Source: Lunularia cruciata (taxonomy: Eukaryota > Streptophyta > Marchantiopsida > Lunulariales > Lunulariaceae). From it: a stretch of 64,000 bases of DNA. The stretch lies in contig OX419759.1 of assembly GCA_948567375.1 (NCBI GenBank), positions 57,699,493 through 57,763,492 on the forward strand, read 5' to 3'. The position numbers were made by a program, and so were the translations under genes. The notes below the pieces were generated by a model that did not search any database, was not told the origin of the DNA, and was given only the letters and a program-made list of their open reading frames with translations. Within the stretch, counting starts at the first letter, position 1. Every line of letters starts with the position of its first letter. This document shows, one piece after another, positions 13,383 to 24,688 of the stretch.

Positions 13383-13630
13383 TACGTGTCCGCCCATATC
13401 CAACCAAGTTTCATGCTTCACATTTCATTCAAATTTACTGATCCTAAATCTGGATTAATATCGAACACGGACAATGTACCGAAATAAAGGCAAACAGGGT
13501 GCATGTGTCCTTTCATGTAGTTTGGATTGAAGACTGGTTACCCAAGTGATTGGCAGAGTAGAGATCGATGATATGCGATTTCAGGGAAGTTTATGAAAGA
13601 ACATGGTTCAACATCCCCCGCTGTGTATAG

Positions 13631-13657
13631 TGGAGTGAGAAACACTTTCTCACTCCA
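13631..13657. repeat. perfect 12-bp hairpin
   Basis: TGGAGTGAGAAA is followed by a 3-nt loop (CAC) and its exact reverse complement. It is isolated from any gene found here. Confidence 0.85.
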
Positions 13658-15620
13658 CCAAACAGGGCTTTATATCTAAGGTGGTTTTGATTGAAAAAGT
13701 TATCGATGGGATCACTATCAAAGACCAAAAGTCAAAAGGGGATCGACATGAAATTTGAAGGAGAAAGAAATGACCTCACACTCGCTTGATATTTCTGTTT
13801 AATTACAAACAAGAACACGAGCCACTAGCAAGAATAGTGTTGCGATATCTATGTGCAATCTCTGTTGTCATGATCAGGCACTTTTGGACTTTGGAATAAG
13901 TATCACCTCTTGGATTCCCCTTTGCAATCTATATGGCCATCTGCTACGCACAGTCTACTGGGTTGACATTCAAAGTCTGACATTGACCCAACGATCAGAC
14001 TCATGTTAAGGACTTCGCTTATACAGCTCTTATGCTCATATGAATAGCACGACAAGAAGAGGTATAAAGCACCGACTCCACGTGAGTTCTAACATGTGTT
14101 ACCGACCACAATAGGTAAATCCATTCGCGTGCAGTATGGTTCCAAAAGGATGTCTGGCTCCAATCATGATCGGTCCATCACTTTTGAGTCCTCCAACATC
14201 AATTGTCCAAGTCAGAAGGAAGAAGACACTTCGCCAAATTACCGCTCTGTTGGGAGGTCGAACTCGGACAGCGTGTTGTAAGTTGCACAGGGAAACTACG
14301 GAACCTACTCTTACTGTAGATATAATGCAGGGATGCAGACATGTCACTGGGTGCCAACTTTATGTTTTAAGCACGGAAAGTGACCACGAGTTCATTACTA
14401 TTGCAGCTGCTGACTGTAATTTAGGATTCATGGACAAAAGCAAGTTCTAGACGTCAGTGTCGATTGAGTTAAGGCGATGGAGTGCTCCCTGAGAAGGGGA
14501 GGTGGTAAATCAACTTTATACTGGTGCAATCAAAGGGTGGATCAAGACAACACCCGTACTTAGAGGATAAGTAAAGATTTATAACCATGAGATCTAGACC
14601 CTGAGATTGATGATTGCAAGGTAAAGACGATTCTATTTACAAACGAAGTGAAATTGACCAATGAAATGAATCATGGAAATTGTCATACGCTAAAGAATCC
14701 TCTTACACATCCGCAAACTCTTGTTCTACCTTGAAACGCTGTGATTGAAGAAAGTAAAGACAAGTTGGCCGCCAAATTGCTTGTTCCATATAATTTCAAA
14801 AATTCTGGACTTTTGCCGAAAGTTCAATTTATCAGCGTGGACTCCGTGCAGCTGCAGCAAAGTGAACTCTTACACACCTCGGATACTTCTGCTCGCAATT
14901 AATGTTGACTGTCCATTCGCTTTATGCAGAATGTTCAGAACTACTCTGTATGCTTGGGAGTCTACTTAGCAAAAATCATATGGAATTGAAATCTCGGATC
15001 GTATCGAGTCCAGATAATTTTACGGTTCTCGCCTTTGGTAACGCCTTCATACGTCAGTTCTCAGGTGCAGCTCTTCCCGGTTGTTTCTGAAACAAGAACG
15101 AGGGGTGAGTGCCGGTAAGAGGATCCATTTCAATTCTGATTATCACAGTGATGGCGCTAAGCACGTTAAATATAAGCATCTAAGCCGTCTAGCATAGCTC
15201 ATGATTGGGGATTGATTCACATCGCAGTGCAAACAAATACGATGCGTAAGTCACTTTTACCATGAAATGAATAGAAATCGACATCGCAACTGCTACTAGA
15301 ATCTTTTGATCGAATAACAATTCACAAATTGTAACTCGATCAAAAGGGAGTCGGAGACTTGGCAGAAATCAGAAGAGCAAAACATCCGCACTTTTTGGGA
15401 GAATTTACATGAAACAGAAAGACTTAGTAGCCATCCACGTGAAGGGTGTGGATCCGGATAAGTCTTCCTTTCATTGAAAACTAATTCTACTTTCTTCAAC
15501 CAATTCGGCTGCTTCTTTTTCTGACGAATGAGTGTTTGTCTATTAAATGCACATGTACGCTCTCTTCTTTTTGCAACCTCGATTGACTGGATAGATTCAT
15601 CGAAATAGTCCTAACTAAAA

Positions 15621-15744
15621 GGGACGTGCTATTTCCAGCACAGTTTTGCTATTTCCACCACAACACTGTAAATTAAATTAATCGACCTTAAACTAATTTC
15701 AGTGCTGGGGTCTGGGGTTAAATGTGGTGGAAATAGCACGTCCC
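15621..15744. mobile_element. short foldback (MITE-like) element
   Basis: The 124-bp stretch has perfect 16-bp terminal inverted repeats: GGGACGTGCTATTTCC at 15,621-15,636 and its reverse complement at 15,729-15,744. A second copy of GCTATTTCCACCACA lies inside at about 15,648-15,662 and matches the far end over 15 bp. It codes for nothing. The flanks are A/T-rich (TAAAA to the left, TAAG to the right), so a short TA/TAA-type target duplication is possible but not certain. Size and structure fit a non-autonomous DNA transposon. Confidence 0.65.
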
Positions 15745-16178
15745 TAAGTATATCCTCGTATTCCAGACTGATTCAGACAATGCACATTTCACAACGCTAC
15801 AACACAACCGATTTCGACTAAAACGCGTGCAGTACACTGACTGTTGTGAGTTATACGCTGCATCATGCTACAAATTTTGATCCCGAGTTCCTTCCTCCTC
15901 AACTCAATCGAATACCCACCCCTACTCAGTTGTGTCGTTCCGTAACGATGGAGCTTGTCCCCTTTCATCCTGCAATATATTTGGGTTTCAGAACAAATGT
16001 GAAGATATGTGACCGCCATTTCTGGTAGCAGCGTTATTATATGTAGTTATATATTAATATCCTGTAACGAAGTTACAATAGCGTCATCGTCAAACCAAAA
16101 GCTGACTACGCTATGTAGATGGATGATTCAGACTACTTTCATCCATGCACAGGGATCAAGAATTTGTCAATTAATCAT

Positions 16179-16583
16179 TTAATCAGATCCAGAATGACAA
16201 TCGATTCCTATTGTAACGAACAACTGTGACCACACACGTTCCTTGTTCTCCAAACGATTGTCGTTTATCGCGAAATCCGAATAAAACAACTTACTTTCGG
16301 GATTCCCGACAAGTGAGGCACTGTCGCTGCCAAATGCAAAAGGAAAAAGCGCACCGAAAATTAGCGTTACACGCAGCAGTGCAAAAGGCTTCACGCTGAA
16401 CTATGAGATACAGTCAGTCAGATAATCATCACCTAACGTACTATGACATTTGATAAGCGCATATAGATTTGGAGCCTCTTCGTCGGGTTCTCTTGTGACT
16501 ACTGAGGATATCATATCAAAGGGGAAATTGCATAAAAATAACAAGGTTACGTAAACAATGTAGTAGTACGAGTCCAATTTCAA
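16179..16583 (-). other. two hydrophobic open frames, possible exons
   Basis: On the minus strand a frame from about 16,394 reads KPFALLRVTLIFGALFPF, is preceded by a possible acceptor (catagttcag) and reaches a good donor (gtaagttg) at about 16,290. Another hydrophobic frame lies just upstream (YYYIVYVTLLFLCNFPF). Neither has an ATG at its start. They could be exons of a membrane or secreted protein, or chance open frames. Confidence 0.15.
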
Positions 16584-17447
16584 GGAAGTGATGAACAGTT
16601 ACCCTTTAATTTCGGAGGAGTACCTGCGCAAGTAAACTCATGCAATAATTGTATCAGTAAGTCTTCAATAATTGCTTGCAAAGGAGGTGAGCTGTCTACC
16701 TAAAGAACATCTGTCCCCGGAACAGTAGTACTTGCCTTGTAGCTCTGCATGCGGCCGTCCACTATGATAGATAGCCTTAGTCAGAAAGTTGGCTGATGGG
16801 TACGTTTCTAACACCAGTTTTGTAGACAGTGGGATGGTGGCTGTTTGAAGTAGTACTGTGGTGTTTGGGATCATGTCCATGTCCATGTCCTGAACGAGTG
16901 GTACTTGGCAAAACACAGCCTGTCCTTCAGATATGGAGTCCCTGCCACAGTGATTGATCTTCGTGAAATCTGGCAGTCTTGCCTTCTGTCAATTGCTTGG
17001 AACCAGTTTCCACGCTTGAACTAGAAAACACGTTTGTTCGGACTTCTCTTGTTGTCTTGCTCAGATTCCGCGAGGGCCATCTCAAGTTAGATTCCCCGTA
17101 TACAAGCTTTAAGTATCTTTATATGCGCTGTGTGCTTGATCTGGGTCAAGGGGCACAAGTAGTGTTCTGGGTCTGCGAAGTTTGAGCCCCTTGTTGAGCT
17201 CCTTGCAATTGGCAACCAGGTATAAGTAGTACACTTTCATACTTAGTACTTTGTCTGTAGGTACATACCATCAGTCCTGCTCTGCGAGTCTCCAAGACTC
17301 CAGCAGATTTAGAACCAAAAAAAAGTTTTCCTTCGTTTAATATTTGTGGTGAGTTAGAGCTTCAAGAAGGCATATCTGGGGAAGGGAGAGGGCAGATTTT
17401 GATGCAGTAGACGAACAGATACCAAGGACCAGGAAGCGCGCGAGAAG

Positions 17448-18980
17448 ATGGGAACCGGAAGCCTTCAACAATTGGGTTGGATACTGCATTCCAAATGGAT
17501 GGAGAACTGGAAGATGATTACACTGACGACGGTGATCACTTACATAATCTTTGAGCAGGTATCCTACTTTCGGAAGGCTAGGCATTTGCCTGGACCAAAA
17601 TATGTGGTACCAATAATAGGGAATGCGTATGGCATGGTAGCGAACCCTGTGAAATTCTGGGAAGACCAGGCAAAAGCTGCCATGAAGGTCGGCATGTCGT
17701 GGAATGTCTTGCTAGGCAAGTTTATAGTCTTCGTGAGAGATACAGAGCTGTCCAGGAAGATCTTCATGAACGTTTCCCCGGATGGTTTTCGTATGATCAT
17801 TCATCCCTTCGGTAAGGACCTCTTTGGAGACGACAATAATTTCATTTACATGTTTGGAGATGAGCACCGAGAATTGCGGAAACGTCTAGCACCCATCTTC
17901 ACCTATAGAGCTCTTGGACTGTACGTCTCGATTCAGGAAGGCTTGATCCGGAAGCATATTGCTGAATGGATCCGGTTCTTTGAATCGAACAAGGAGCCTG
18001 TGCGGATGCGATTTCTCTTACGTGATATGAACTTGGAGACATCTCACACTAGCTTCGTCGGACCTTATTTAGATCAAGAATCTCGAATGAAATTCAAGAA
18101 CAACTACGAAGATTTTAATAGAGGGACGATGACCCTGCCGATCAATCTTCCTGGGACCACGTATCACAAAGCCAAAAAGGCGGCCCCATTTCTTATAGCT
18201 ACATTGGCTAAGTGCGCAGGGCTGAGCAGGGAAAGGATGAGTAAAGGTGAGGAACCATCTTGTGTCATCGACTTCCTTCTGCTTGAGACTCTAAGAGTAA
18301 TCGCGGAAGCAGAAGAAACTGGAAAACCTGCACCTGCATACACAAGCGATGATGACATTGGAGCTCAGGTATTTGATTTCTTATTTGCAGCTCAGGACGC
18401 ATCCACTTCATCCCTGGCGTGGTCCTGCGTCTTCCTAGACTCCCATCCTGATATACTTGCAAAAGTACGAGAGGAACAGTACCGAATCAGAACTGACCTT
18501 CTCTCACCTATTACCCCGGAGCAGTTGCAGCAGATGGAATACACAACTATGGTGGTGAAGGAAGTGCTGAGGTACCGACCGCCTGCTACATTGGTGCCAC
18601 ACCTTGCGTTGACAGACGACTTCATGATAACTGATACCTACAAAATTCCCAAGGGGACCATCGTCTTCCCCTCGCTGCTGGAGTCTTCCTTTCAAGGCTT
18701 CACAGACCCATATAAATTCGATCCCGAAAGATTTTCTCCAGAAAGACAAGAGGATGTTGTGTACAAACGCAATTGGCTACTGTTCGGAGCTGGACCTCAT
18801 ATGTGCGTGGGACAACGTTATGCGTTAAACCAGCTCACTCTCTTCACGGCTTTGTGGTCCACCCTTGTTGACATGGATAGAGTCCGCACCCCAGATCGCG
18901 ATGAAATTATATACACTCCGACCATTTCCCCGAAAGACGACGTGTTTGCGCGAGTGTTTAGCCGCCTCCCACCCCACTAG
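17448..18980 (+). CDS. CYP710A: CYP710A sterol C-22 desaturase
   Basis: The uninterrupted 510-residue frame is a full-length cytochrome P450. Seen: an N-terminal membrane anchor (about residues 22-41), a proline hinge (LPGP, 47-50), the I-helix oxygen-activation site AAQDAST (314-320), the K-helix ExxR (E372, R375) followed by RPPAT, the PERF motif (427-429) and the heme loop FGAGPHMCVG with Cys453 as iron ligand. The RPPAT and heme-loop context and overall match identify the CYP710A family. Its members introduce the C-22 double bond into phytosterols at the ER, for example beta-sitosterol to stigmasterol. The start is the first ATG and gives a normal family length. The gene has no intron. 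All catalytic residues are present, so it should be active. The nearest neighbours are unrelated. Confidence 0.95.
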   Translation: MGTGSLQQLGWILHSKWMENWKMITLTTVITYIIFEQVSYFRKARHLPGPKYVVPIIGNAYGMVANPVKFWEDQAKAAMKVGMSWNVLLGKFIVFVRDTELSRKIFMNVSPDGFRMIIHPFGKDLFGDDNNFIYMFGDEHRELRKRLAPIFTYRALGLYVSIQEGLIRKHIAEWIRFFESNKEPVRMRFLLRDMNLETSHTSFVGPYLDQESRMKFKNNYEDFNRGTMTLPINLPGTTYHKAKKAAPFLIATLAKCAGLSRERMSKGEEPSCVIDFLLLETLRVIAEAEETGKPAPAYTSDDDIGAQVFDFLFAAQDASTSSLAWSCVFLDSHPDILAKVREEQYRIRTDLLSPITPEQLQQMEYTTMVVKEVLRYRPPATLVPHLALTDDFMITDTYKIPKGTIVFPSLLESSFQGFTDPYKFDPERFSPERQEDVVYKRNWLLFGAGPHMCVGQRYALNQLTLFTALWSTLVDMDRVRTPDRDEIIYTPTISPKDDVFARVFSRLPPH

Positions 18981-19379
18981 GAATTTGAAAATTCTTCTCC
19001 AGTACAACTGGCCAGTTTTTTCTATAGGTGGGGAAATCTACCATCTCTTCAAATGACGATGATTGTCCAATACTGTACAGGATAGTCTTTTGACATATGT
19101 TCGAGTCGATTTAGGATATCTGTCCCTATTCTGTACATGCCGCTGTCGATGAACATGTACATTATCATGCTGGTGCATTTGTCATCAGTTCGATTTCAAG
19201 ACTATGATGCACTATTCATCACCGATTTCATGAAGTACAATGATTATCATGAGCAACGCATAGTATGTTGAGGACACTGAAGCTTGAGAATTACTAGTTC
19301 TCTCTTGACTTCGGTAGCGCAACTAGATAGGTAATGTTTCAATGCGTATGCGAGCAATTCAGGAAGCTTTTCATTTCGG

Positions 19380-20401
19380 TTACTGCTTAGCAGTTTTTGC
19401 AGCCTCTGTGTAGATGCAAGTTAAGAAATCAAGACTATCGAAGCGCGATAAGGTGCCACAGGATTTCCGTTGCCTTAAGTGATGTACATCGTGGAGCCCA
19501 TTGGGGCAGAAACGCGATAGGCTACGAACTATCAGTATTTCGAGTGTAATTGAAATTGTCTTGTATTTGCCAAAGCCGAGACAGAGCACACGTTGTACTT
19601 CCTCTAGCAAATGTCGTTGCAGCAATGACTGATGTTCTTTGAAACCGGGGTCGATGTCTTTGAAATTTGTGAGTTGTCCACAACGTCCTTTCTTGGTTAT
19701 CCACGTTCCTGTACTACCGTAGGCATTTACATTGAAGGGAAAAGTGATATACTGTAGTGACCTTTTCACTGACCTTGTCGTGTCTGCTTTAATGCTGCTG
19801 ACCATGTATTGCTAAAGTCTACATCAACCGCGAGACGATGCTAGCATGTGTCATGCATGAGTAGAACATAAATTATGCATCGAATCGAAGACGACCGCGT
19901 AGGATAACGAGAAGGACGTAACAACCCTTCAAACCGTACAAGGAAAAAAACTTAAGAGGTAAAATGGAGCTAGATCACAAAAGTGTCGGTACGAGAAGTC
20001 TGTCCTATCGCACCAAAGAGAAGTGAGCTACCGCACCTAACTTGCTCGAAGTCGTCTGGTGTGTGGTGCGAATTTACATTCGGGTCGACCTGTACGTTAA
20101 AGGAACTGTATATGTATGGTTGAGGATGCTTTACAGATGCGAAGAAACACTGAAGGTAATTGCAAACCACAAGGATAAGAACCAGTTCAAATGCATCTAG
20201 AAACGAACTGCTAGCTTCAGCTATGAGCCGGCCCCAGCTCCGTGTAGAATTTCTCTAAAGGGACTTGTGTGATTGTCAAGTTCGTTTACTACCCTTCTTA
20301 CAAGGCTTAGTCCTACCAAATCATGAAATTGACTGTCTCCTTGGTTTCCTATTTAGTGGTACTTCCGATGCTCTAGTGTCCCCGTAAACCCTTCTTTGCA
20401 T
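19380..20401 (-). CDS. possible three-exon gene for a membrane-anchored protein of unknown function
   Basis: Inferred exons are 20,401-20,363 (ATG, 13 codons), 20,254-20,042 (71 codons) and 19,811-19,380 (144 codons with stop). All junctions are phase 0 with GT...AG sites: donor gtacca, acceptor ctttag, donor gttagg, acceptor ctttag. The 227-residue product would have a basic N-terminus, one hydrophobic segment (FELVLILVVCNYLQCFFASV, about residues 27-47) and a C-terminal domain with no motif I know. This arrangement would suit a type II membrane protein. The last exon is the best supported because of its length. The first exon is the weakest. It could equally be a run of chance open frames. 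Confidence 0.33.
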
Positions 20402-21008
20402 TATTTATTTCTTCAAAACATCAGAGATAACTTGCTCTGATTGATGAGAGTTCCTTACTCAAGCACTTAAACATCCACCCCTACTCCAATGTTCTTCACC
20501 TCTACTCGGCCAAGCATACAATTAAAGACACAAAGTGTGGAAAATCATTACCATGGATGGATCTAGGAGGTCCTCGTGCCAATACTTCATTTATGGCGCC
20601 AATACTTCATCTATGAAAAGTGAACAAATTTACATTGGGTCGCAACCAATATATATAGTTTCCTATTTATCTCTTGATGAAGAGATTCAACGGCTAAGAG
20701 ATGCTGGAAATCTTCTAATTACACCTACATCAGTCAATCATTATTCTTTCTATTAGTCCTATCTTATCTTTAACATGTCTATTTAAGTATTGCTTGTAAC
20801 TACTCAGCCAACTCAAAATGGCTCTTTGTCCTTTCTTATTCAAATTTGAATTTATCTTCCATGAAAAAGATCTTCAAGTTACAAGATTTCCCTAAATTTT
20901 CATGCCAAAGGTCTTTCTAACCTAACCAAAGGCATTCTTCTAGGCTAAAGGTAACTCTACACTTAGTCTTTTGCTACTGCTTTTCCTTAGCTTAGGGTTC
21001 CCTTTATC
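20402..21008. other. intergenic stretch left of the retroelement nest
   Basis: Low-complexity, AT-rich DNA with short frames only. The left limit of the retroelement block could not be placed. It fades in between about 20,900 and 21,180. Confidence 0.4.
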
Positions 21009-22660
21009 TTGGTACTTGGTGGCAAAGAACTAACATTGCCCTTACAAGCATTAATCAAGAGGTTTATCCTTACCTTGTATTCCACAATAGACTTGAGCAA
21101 AGTCTTTGTGGATTGCATAAACTTCTTGGCGATGTGCTTTGGAGTTGATTTAAGCACTTTTCTATTTACACCTTCACCTCTAATACCGGTCCAAAACGAG
21201 TTTCAGTCAGCTCTACACCAAGATCCCTTCTTCCAAATGGTACATGGTCGCCTTACGGCATGCAGTAAGTAGCACAACACCTTATCCATCAAGGAGGGCC
21301 TTTTATTCCATGAGGACCGGATCTATGTTCTAGCTAAAGGTGATCTTTGACTTGTGCGCCTTCAAGAAGCCCATGATTTACCCATCGCTGGTCACATGGG
21401 TGTGGACAAGACCTTGGGTACCCTCCAACGTCAATGGTGGTGGCCCAACATGACACAAGATGTTTGAGAATTTGTCCCATCATGTGAGAGCTGCCAATGT
21501 AACAAGGCCAGAAACCAGAAGCCGAGTGGACTCCTTCAACCACTCTCCGTTCCATGCGCTCATTTGGAGCATGTGAGCTTGGATCTCATCACATCCTTGC
21601 CAAAGACAAAACAAGGACACAACGCAATCACAGTGTTTGTGGATAAGCTTAGTAAGCAAATCCACTTGGCACCAACCTATGATATTGTGGATGCTCCAAC
21701 CTTAGCGCAAATCTACTTCAACAATGTCTTCAAGCATCATGGGATACCACGTGTACTCATCTCCGACCATGATCCTTGATCTACCGGGAAGTTTTGGCAA
21801 GCACTCTTCCAGATACTTGGCACCAAGCTTGCTTTATCCATTGCCTATCATCCTCAAATTGAGGGCCAAACCAAACATGCAAATCATACATTGGAGGATA
21901 TATTGCGTGCCTTTGTCAATGTCCACCATACCAATTGGGATGAATATCTCGCAGCTGCAGAATTTACCTACAACAATCCCAAAAAGGCAGGCACCAGATT
22001 TTCTCCTTTCTTTCTCAATTTTGGCCAAGATCTGCTTGCTCCACATTCTCTTCTTGCTCCCCTCTATCTCAAGTTCCTCATACTTCCACATTCTTGACCA
22101 CTATATCTCAATCTTTCCAACAACCAAGTCTCACCTCCTTGTTGCTCAGAATTGCCAAAAACAATATGCGGACCACCATCGTCGTGATCTCATCTTTGAA
22201 GTCTGTGCTATCCTCTAGTAACCTCCCTCTCCCACTTGATACCCAAGTTCATAAACTTGCACCTAATTGGATAAGACTCTTTGATATCACCCAAATTTTC
22301 TCTCTTGTTGCTTATCGACTTGCCTTGCCTTGTCACATGCGTATCCATCCTATCTTTCATGTTTCCAAGTTGAAACCCTTTCTTCCTAACCCCTCTTCCT
22401 TTTCCTCTTAAGTCCAACCTCTCCCTCTTCCTGTCTCTATCAATGATCATGAGGAGTACAAAGTTGATCGTATCCTTGCACATCGTCATATTCAACGAGG
22501 CCGTTGCCAACATACGGAGTACAAGGTCCTTTTGAAAGGGTTTCTCCTTCATGATGCCACATGGGAACCTCTTTCTCACCTCCAAAATGCACAAATGGTC
22601 ATCAAGGAATTCAAAGCTTCATTGGCAACAAGGATGTCATCAACTAGCGGTGGGGAAATA
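21009..22660 (+). pseudogene. chromovirus (Ty3/Gypsy) integrase-chromodomain relic, copy 1
   Basis: The plus strand shows, in order and broken by stops and frameshifts, the integrase zinc-binding part (HMGVDKTLGTLQRQWWWPNM, then CESCQCNK), the integrase core (EHVSLDLITSLPKTKQGHNA, 21,564-21,779), a basic linker with a GPY/F-like part (RIHPIFHVSKLKPF) and a chromodomain at about 22,440-22,610 (EEYKVDRILAHR, then DATWEPL). The chromodomain places it among plant chromoviruses, which use it to target heterochromatin. Capsid, protease, RT and RNase H are missing on the left. It is clearly inactive. Confidence 0.88.
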
Positions 22661-23086
22661 TGTAACAATATGGAGTTTAGCAACAAAGTTAGTCGGGCTT
22701 ACAAAGTAGCACATAAGACAAATTAACCTAGAATATTTCAGAAGTATCTGGGAAGCTTCTTGAGAAGCTTCACGACAAGCATAGCTTGCACCTCAAGTAA
22801 GTAGCCTCTAGAAGGAAGCTTCTAGAAGCTTCCAACTAGCTTAGCTTGCACGCCAAATAGACAACTTCTAGAAGGAAGTTTCTTGAGAAGCTTCCTAGTT
22901 AACTTGGCTTGCACTCTAAAAAAGTGGCTTGAGTAAGTTTCTTGAGAAGCTTCTCAAGGGCCTTGTATGCTACCTATAAATACCAAAGCCAAAGTTCATG
23001 CTAGGCATTTGGAGTTTTCCTTCATTCAAGTGTCTCAATATGAGTTTCAATTCTCCTATTTCTCTCCTCGGTCTTGGTCTTTTACA
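22661..23086 (+). mobile_element. LTR A (3' LTR of chromovirus copy 1)
   Basis: A purine-rich tract (ggtggggaaata) leads into TGTAACAATATGG at 22,661. The LTR ends in TTTTACA at 23,086, so it has 5'-TG...CA-3' ends. It aligns by eye with LTR B and LTR C over most of its length. The U3 part is packed with AAGCTTC palindromes and a TATAAA lies at 22,975-22,980. Confidence 0.82.
22752..22980 (+). promoter_or_regulatory. heat-shock-element-like array plus TATA box in LTR A
   Basis: Units of GAAGCTTC lie at 22,752, 22,764, 22,887 and 22,946. TTCTAGAA lies at 22,866. A perfect four-unit run GAAGCTTCTAGAAGCTTC is at 22,815-22,832. Alternating GAA and TTC at 2-bp spacing is the known binding site of heat shock factors. 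The last unit sits about 22 bp upstream of TATAAA (22,975-22,980), the usual layout of a heat-shock promoter. Function is inferred. Confidence 0.6.
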
Positions 23087-24675
23087 CCAGACGACCAAAT
23101 CAAAACTTCCTACCTTGGTGTTGTACTTGAATTTATAATCGGTTCCAATCAAATTGAACCTTATGACGTTCAATCCAAGGTAGATCTAGAGTGATATCAT
23201 AGTGTAGAGGTGCTACTACAAACCTCATACACTCCAAATATTCCTTCCCAATCTTGAAGGTAATAGAATGCAAGGATGGAATGCGGAACCCTTTCTACCA
23301 TCTACCATCATCAATCTATCTCCAATTGTTTGCTTGATAGGAACATTTAATTCCTTTGCTAATTGCATAGACATGCAATTCTCTAAACTTCCAAAATTAA
23401 CCAAAATCCTACAACCACAATTAGATATAGTACCTTGCAAGTGAAGCCAACTTGCATAGCTTAAGCTTTCAATCCCATTGGAACAGATCAAGTTCTTAGT
23501 AGGTGGCTCAAAATCTCCTACTTAGATTCCTAATTTCCTTCATCATTTGCTCCACAAACTCCATTTGGGTGATTTGTTAAGATTGCACATTCTTGAGTGT
23601 ACATTAAGCAATGCGATGTCCAATCTAGCAATAATAAAAGAAACCACCATTTTGTCATAATCTTTCCCGATATGTTGTGCTAAGTGATCTCTGTTGGATG
23701 GCATAGATCTCCATTGGTACCGGCTCTTCCACTTATGTATAATGTGTTAGTAGGTTTTGTGAAGGTCGAAGTCAAGCCCAAGTTGTTGCAACCAAGGAAT
23801 CAAAACACTTAGCCAACTCCATGGCTTCTTCCAAGTGTTTTTGTTGTTGCATAGTCACTTCCAATTTAGTTTGTGACTTCAAGTTCCTCATAGATTGATC
23901 TAGAGTTTCACAATCCAATAAATCTAGAATTTTCATAATGGTGTTGTGGAATTGCATGATGTAACTTCTTAAAGATCCAATCTACTTCAACTTTCCCAAC
24001 TTATCTTGTGTGGCTCTTATCACTTGAAATTGCCTAATTATTACACCCTTGAATTCTTCACATGTCAAGATTAGCACAACAAATTGCCATTCAGCTTGCT
24101 CCACTCAGAATTGCCACCATAGTTTTGCCGCTCCATCCAATTGACTTGAAGCTAAAAGAATTTATTTTTGTTCATCTTGAATATTTATAGCCTTGAAATA
24201 ATATTCATAGTCAAATACAAAATTCTCCACTACGCTTGGGAGATTCTTGCCATCAAATACCTTTGGTTTTGGAAATCAAAGTTGCTCTTCTCCTTCTCAA
24301 AATGATATTCTCTCTACATACTCTTGTCGTTGATAGTCTCGTTCATCTAACAATCTAGTAAGGTGCTTGATTTGTTGTTGCATAGTAATGATAACCTCAG
24401 GCATTGCCACCATGGCTACTACTCTATCACACTACTCTCAATTTATCTAAATTAACACATAGATATAATAGGTCCATCGTTCCATAAGTTATAACCAAAA
24501 GTACCAAGGGTTCCTTGAACAAGGTGATTGTATTCAAAAAAATATACCCAAAGCATGAGGTGATGGATTGGGTGGATTGGGTGAAATGATGTTTGGGTAG
24601 TACATGAACAAAAAATCTTTATGGTTTGGCAGAAATGAAATTTGGTGGTCCATAAATTTCATCCATCCCATTCTT
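23087..24675 (-). pseudogene. chromovirus gag-protease relic on the minus strand
   Basis: Reading leftward from the primer site there is a decayed gag region (about 24,650-23,700, with a glutamine- and leucine-rich stretch at 23,957-23,772). The aspartic protease region follows: RILVNFGSLENCMSMQLAKE at 23,491-23,225, then PWIERHKVQFDW near 23,130. The first matches the retropepsin active-site region, with an N-F-G where D-S/T-G is expected, and the second the conserved C-terminal protease motif. The block stops abruptly at 23,087 against the outer end of LTR A. Frames are interrupted, so it is inactive. Confidence 0.7.
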
Positions 24676-24687
24676 ACTTTGATACCA
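24676..24687 (-). other. primer binding site, initiator tRNA-Met type
   Basis: On the minus strand TGGTATCAAAGT follows the LTR B terminus after one base. It matches the usual plant initiator-Met primer site TGGTATCAGAGC apart from late changes. This fixes the 3' end and orientation of LTR B. Confidence 0.75.
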
Positions 24688-24688
24688 A

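Larger units (their letters stand above)
12118..17447. other. gene-poor stretch before CYP710A
   Basis: Apart from the small features listed separately (short ORF at 13.25 kb, hairpin at 13.63 kb, foldback element at 15.62 kb, hydrophobic frames at 16.2-16.6 kb) I see no gene. The last few hundred bases should contain the CYP710A promoter and 5' UTR. No clear TATA box could be fixed. Confidence 0.45.

Noticed and set aside
22208-22594. 128-codon minus frame in the chromodomain region
   Set aside because: Antisense to clear integrase-chromodomain sequence; the lysine/arginine-rich content is the complement of it.
23033-23194. Plus-strand ORF across the end of LTR A
   Set aside because: It crosses the LTR/protease junction and is antisense to protease sequence, so it is not a gene.
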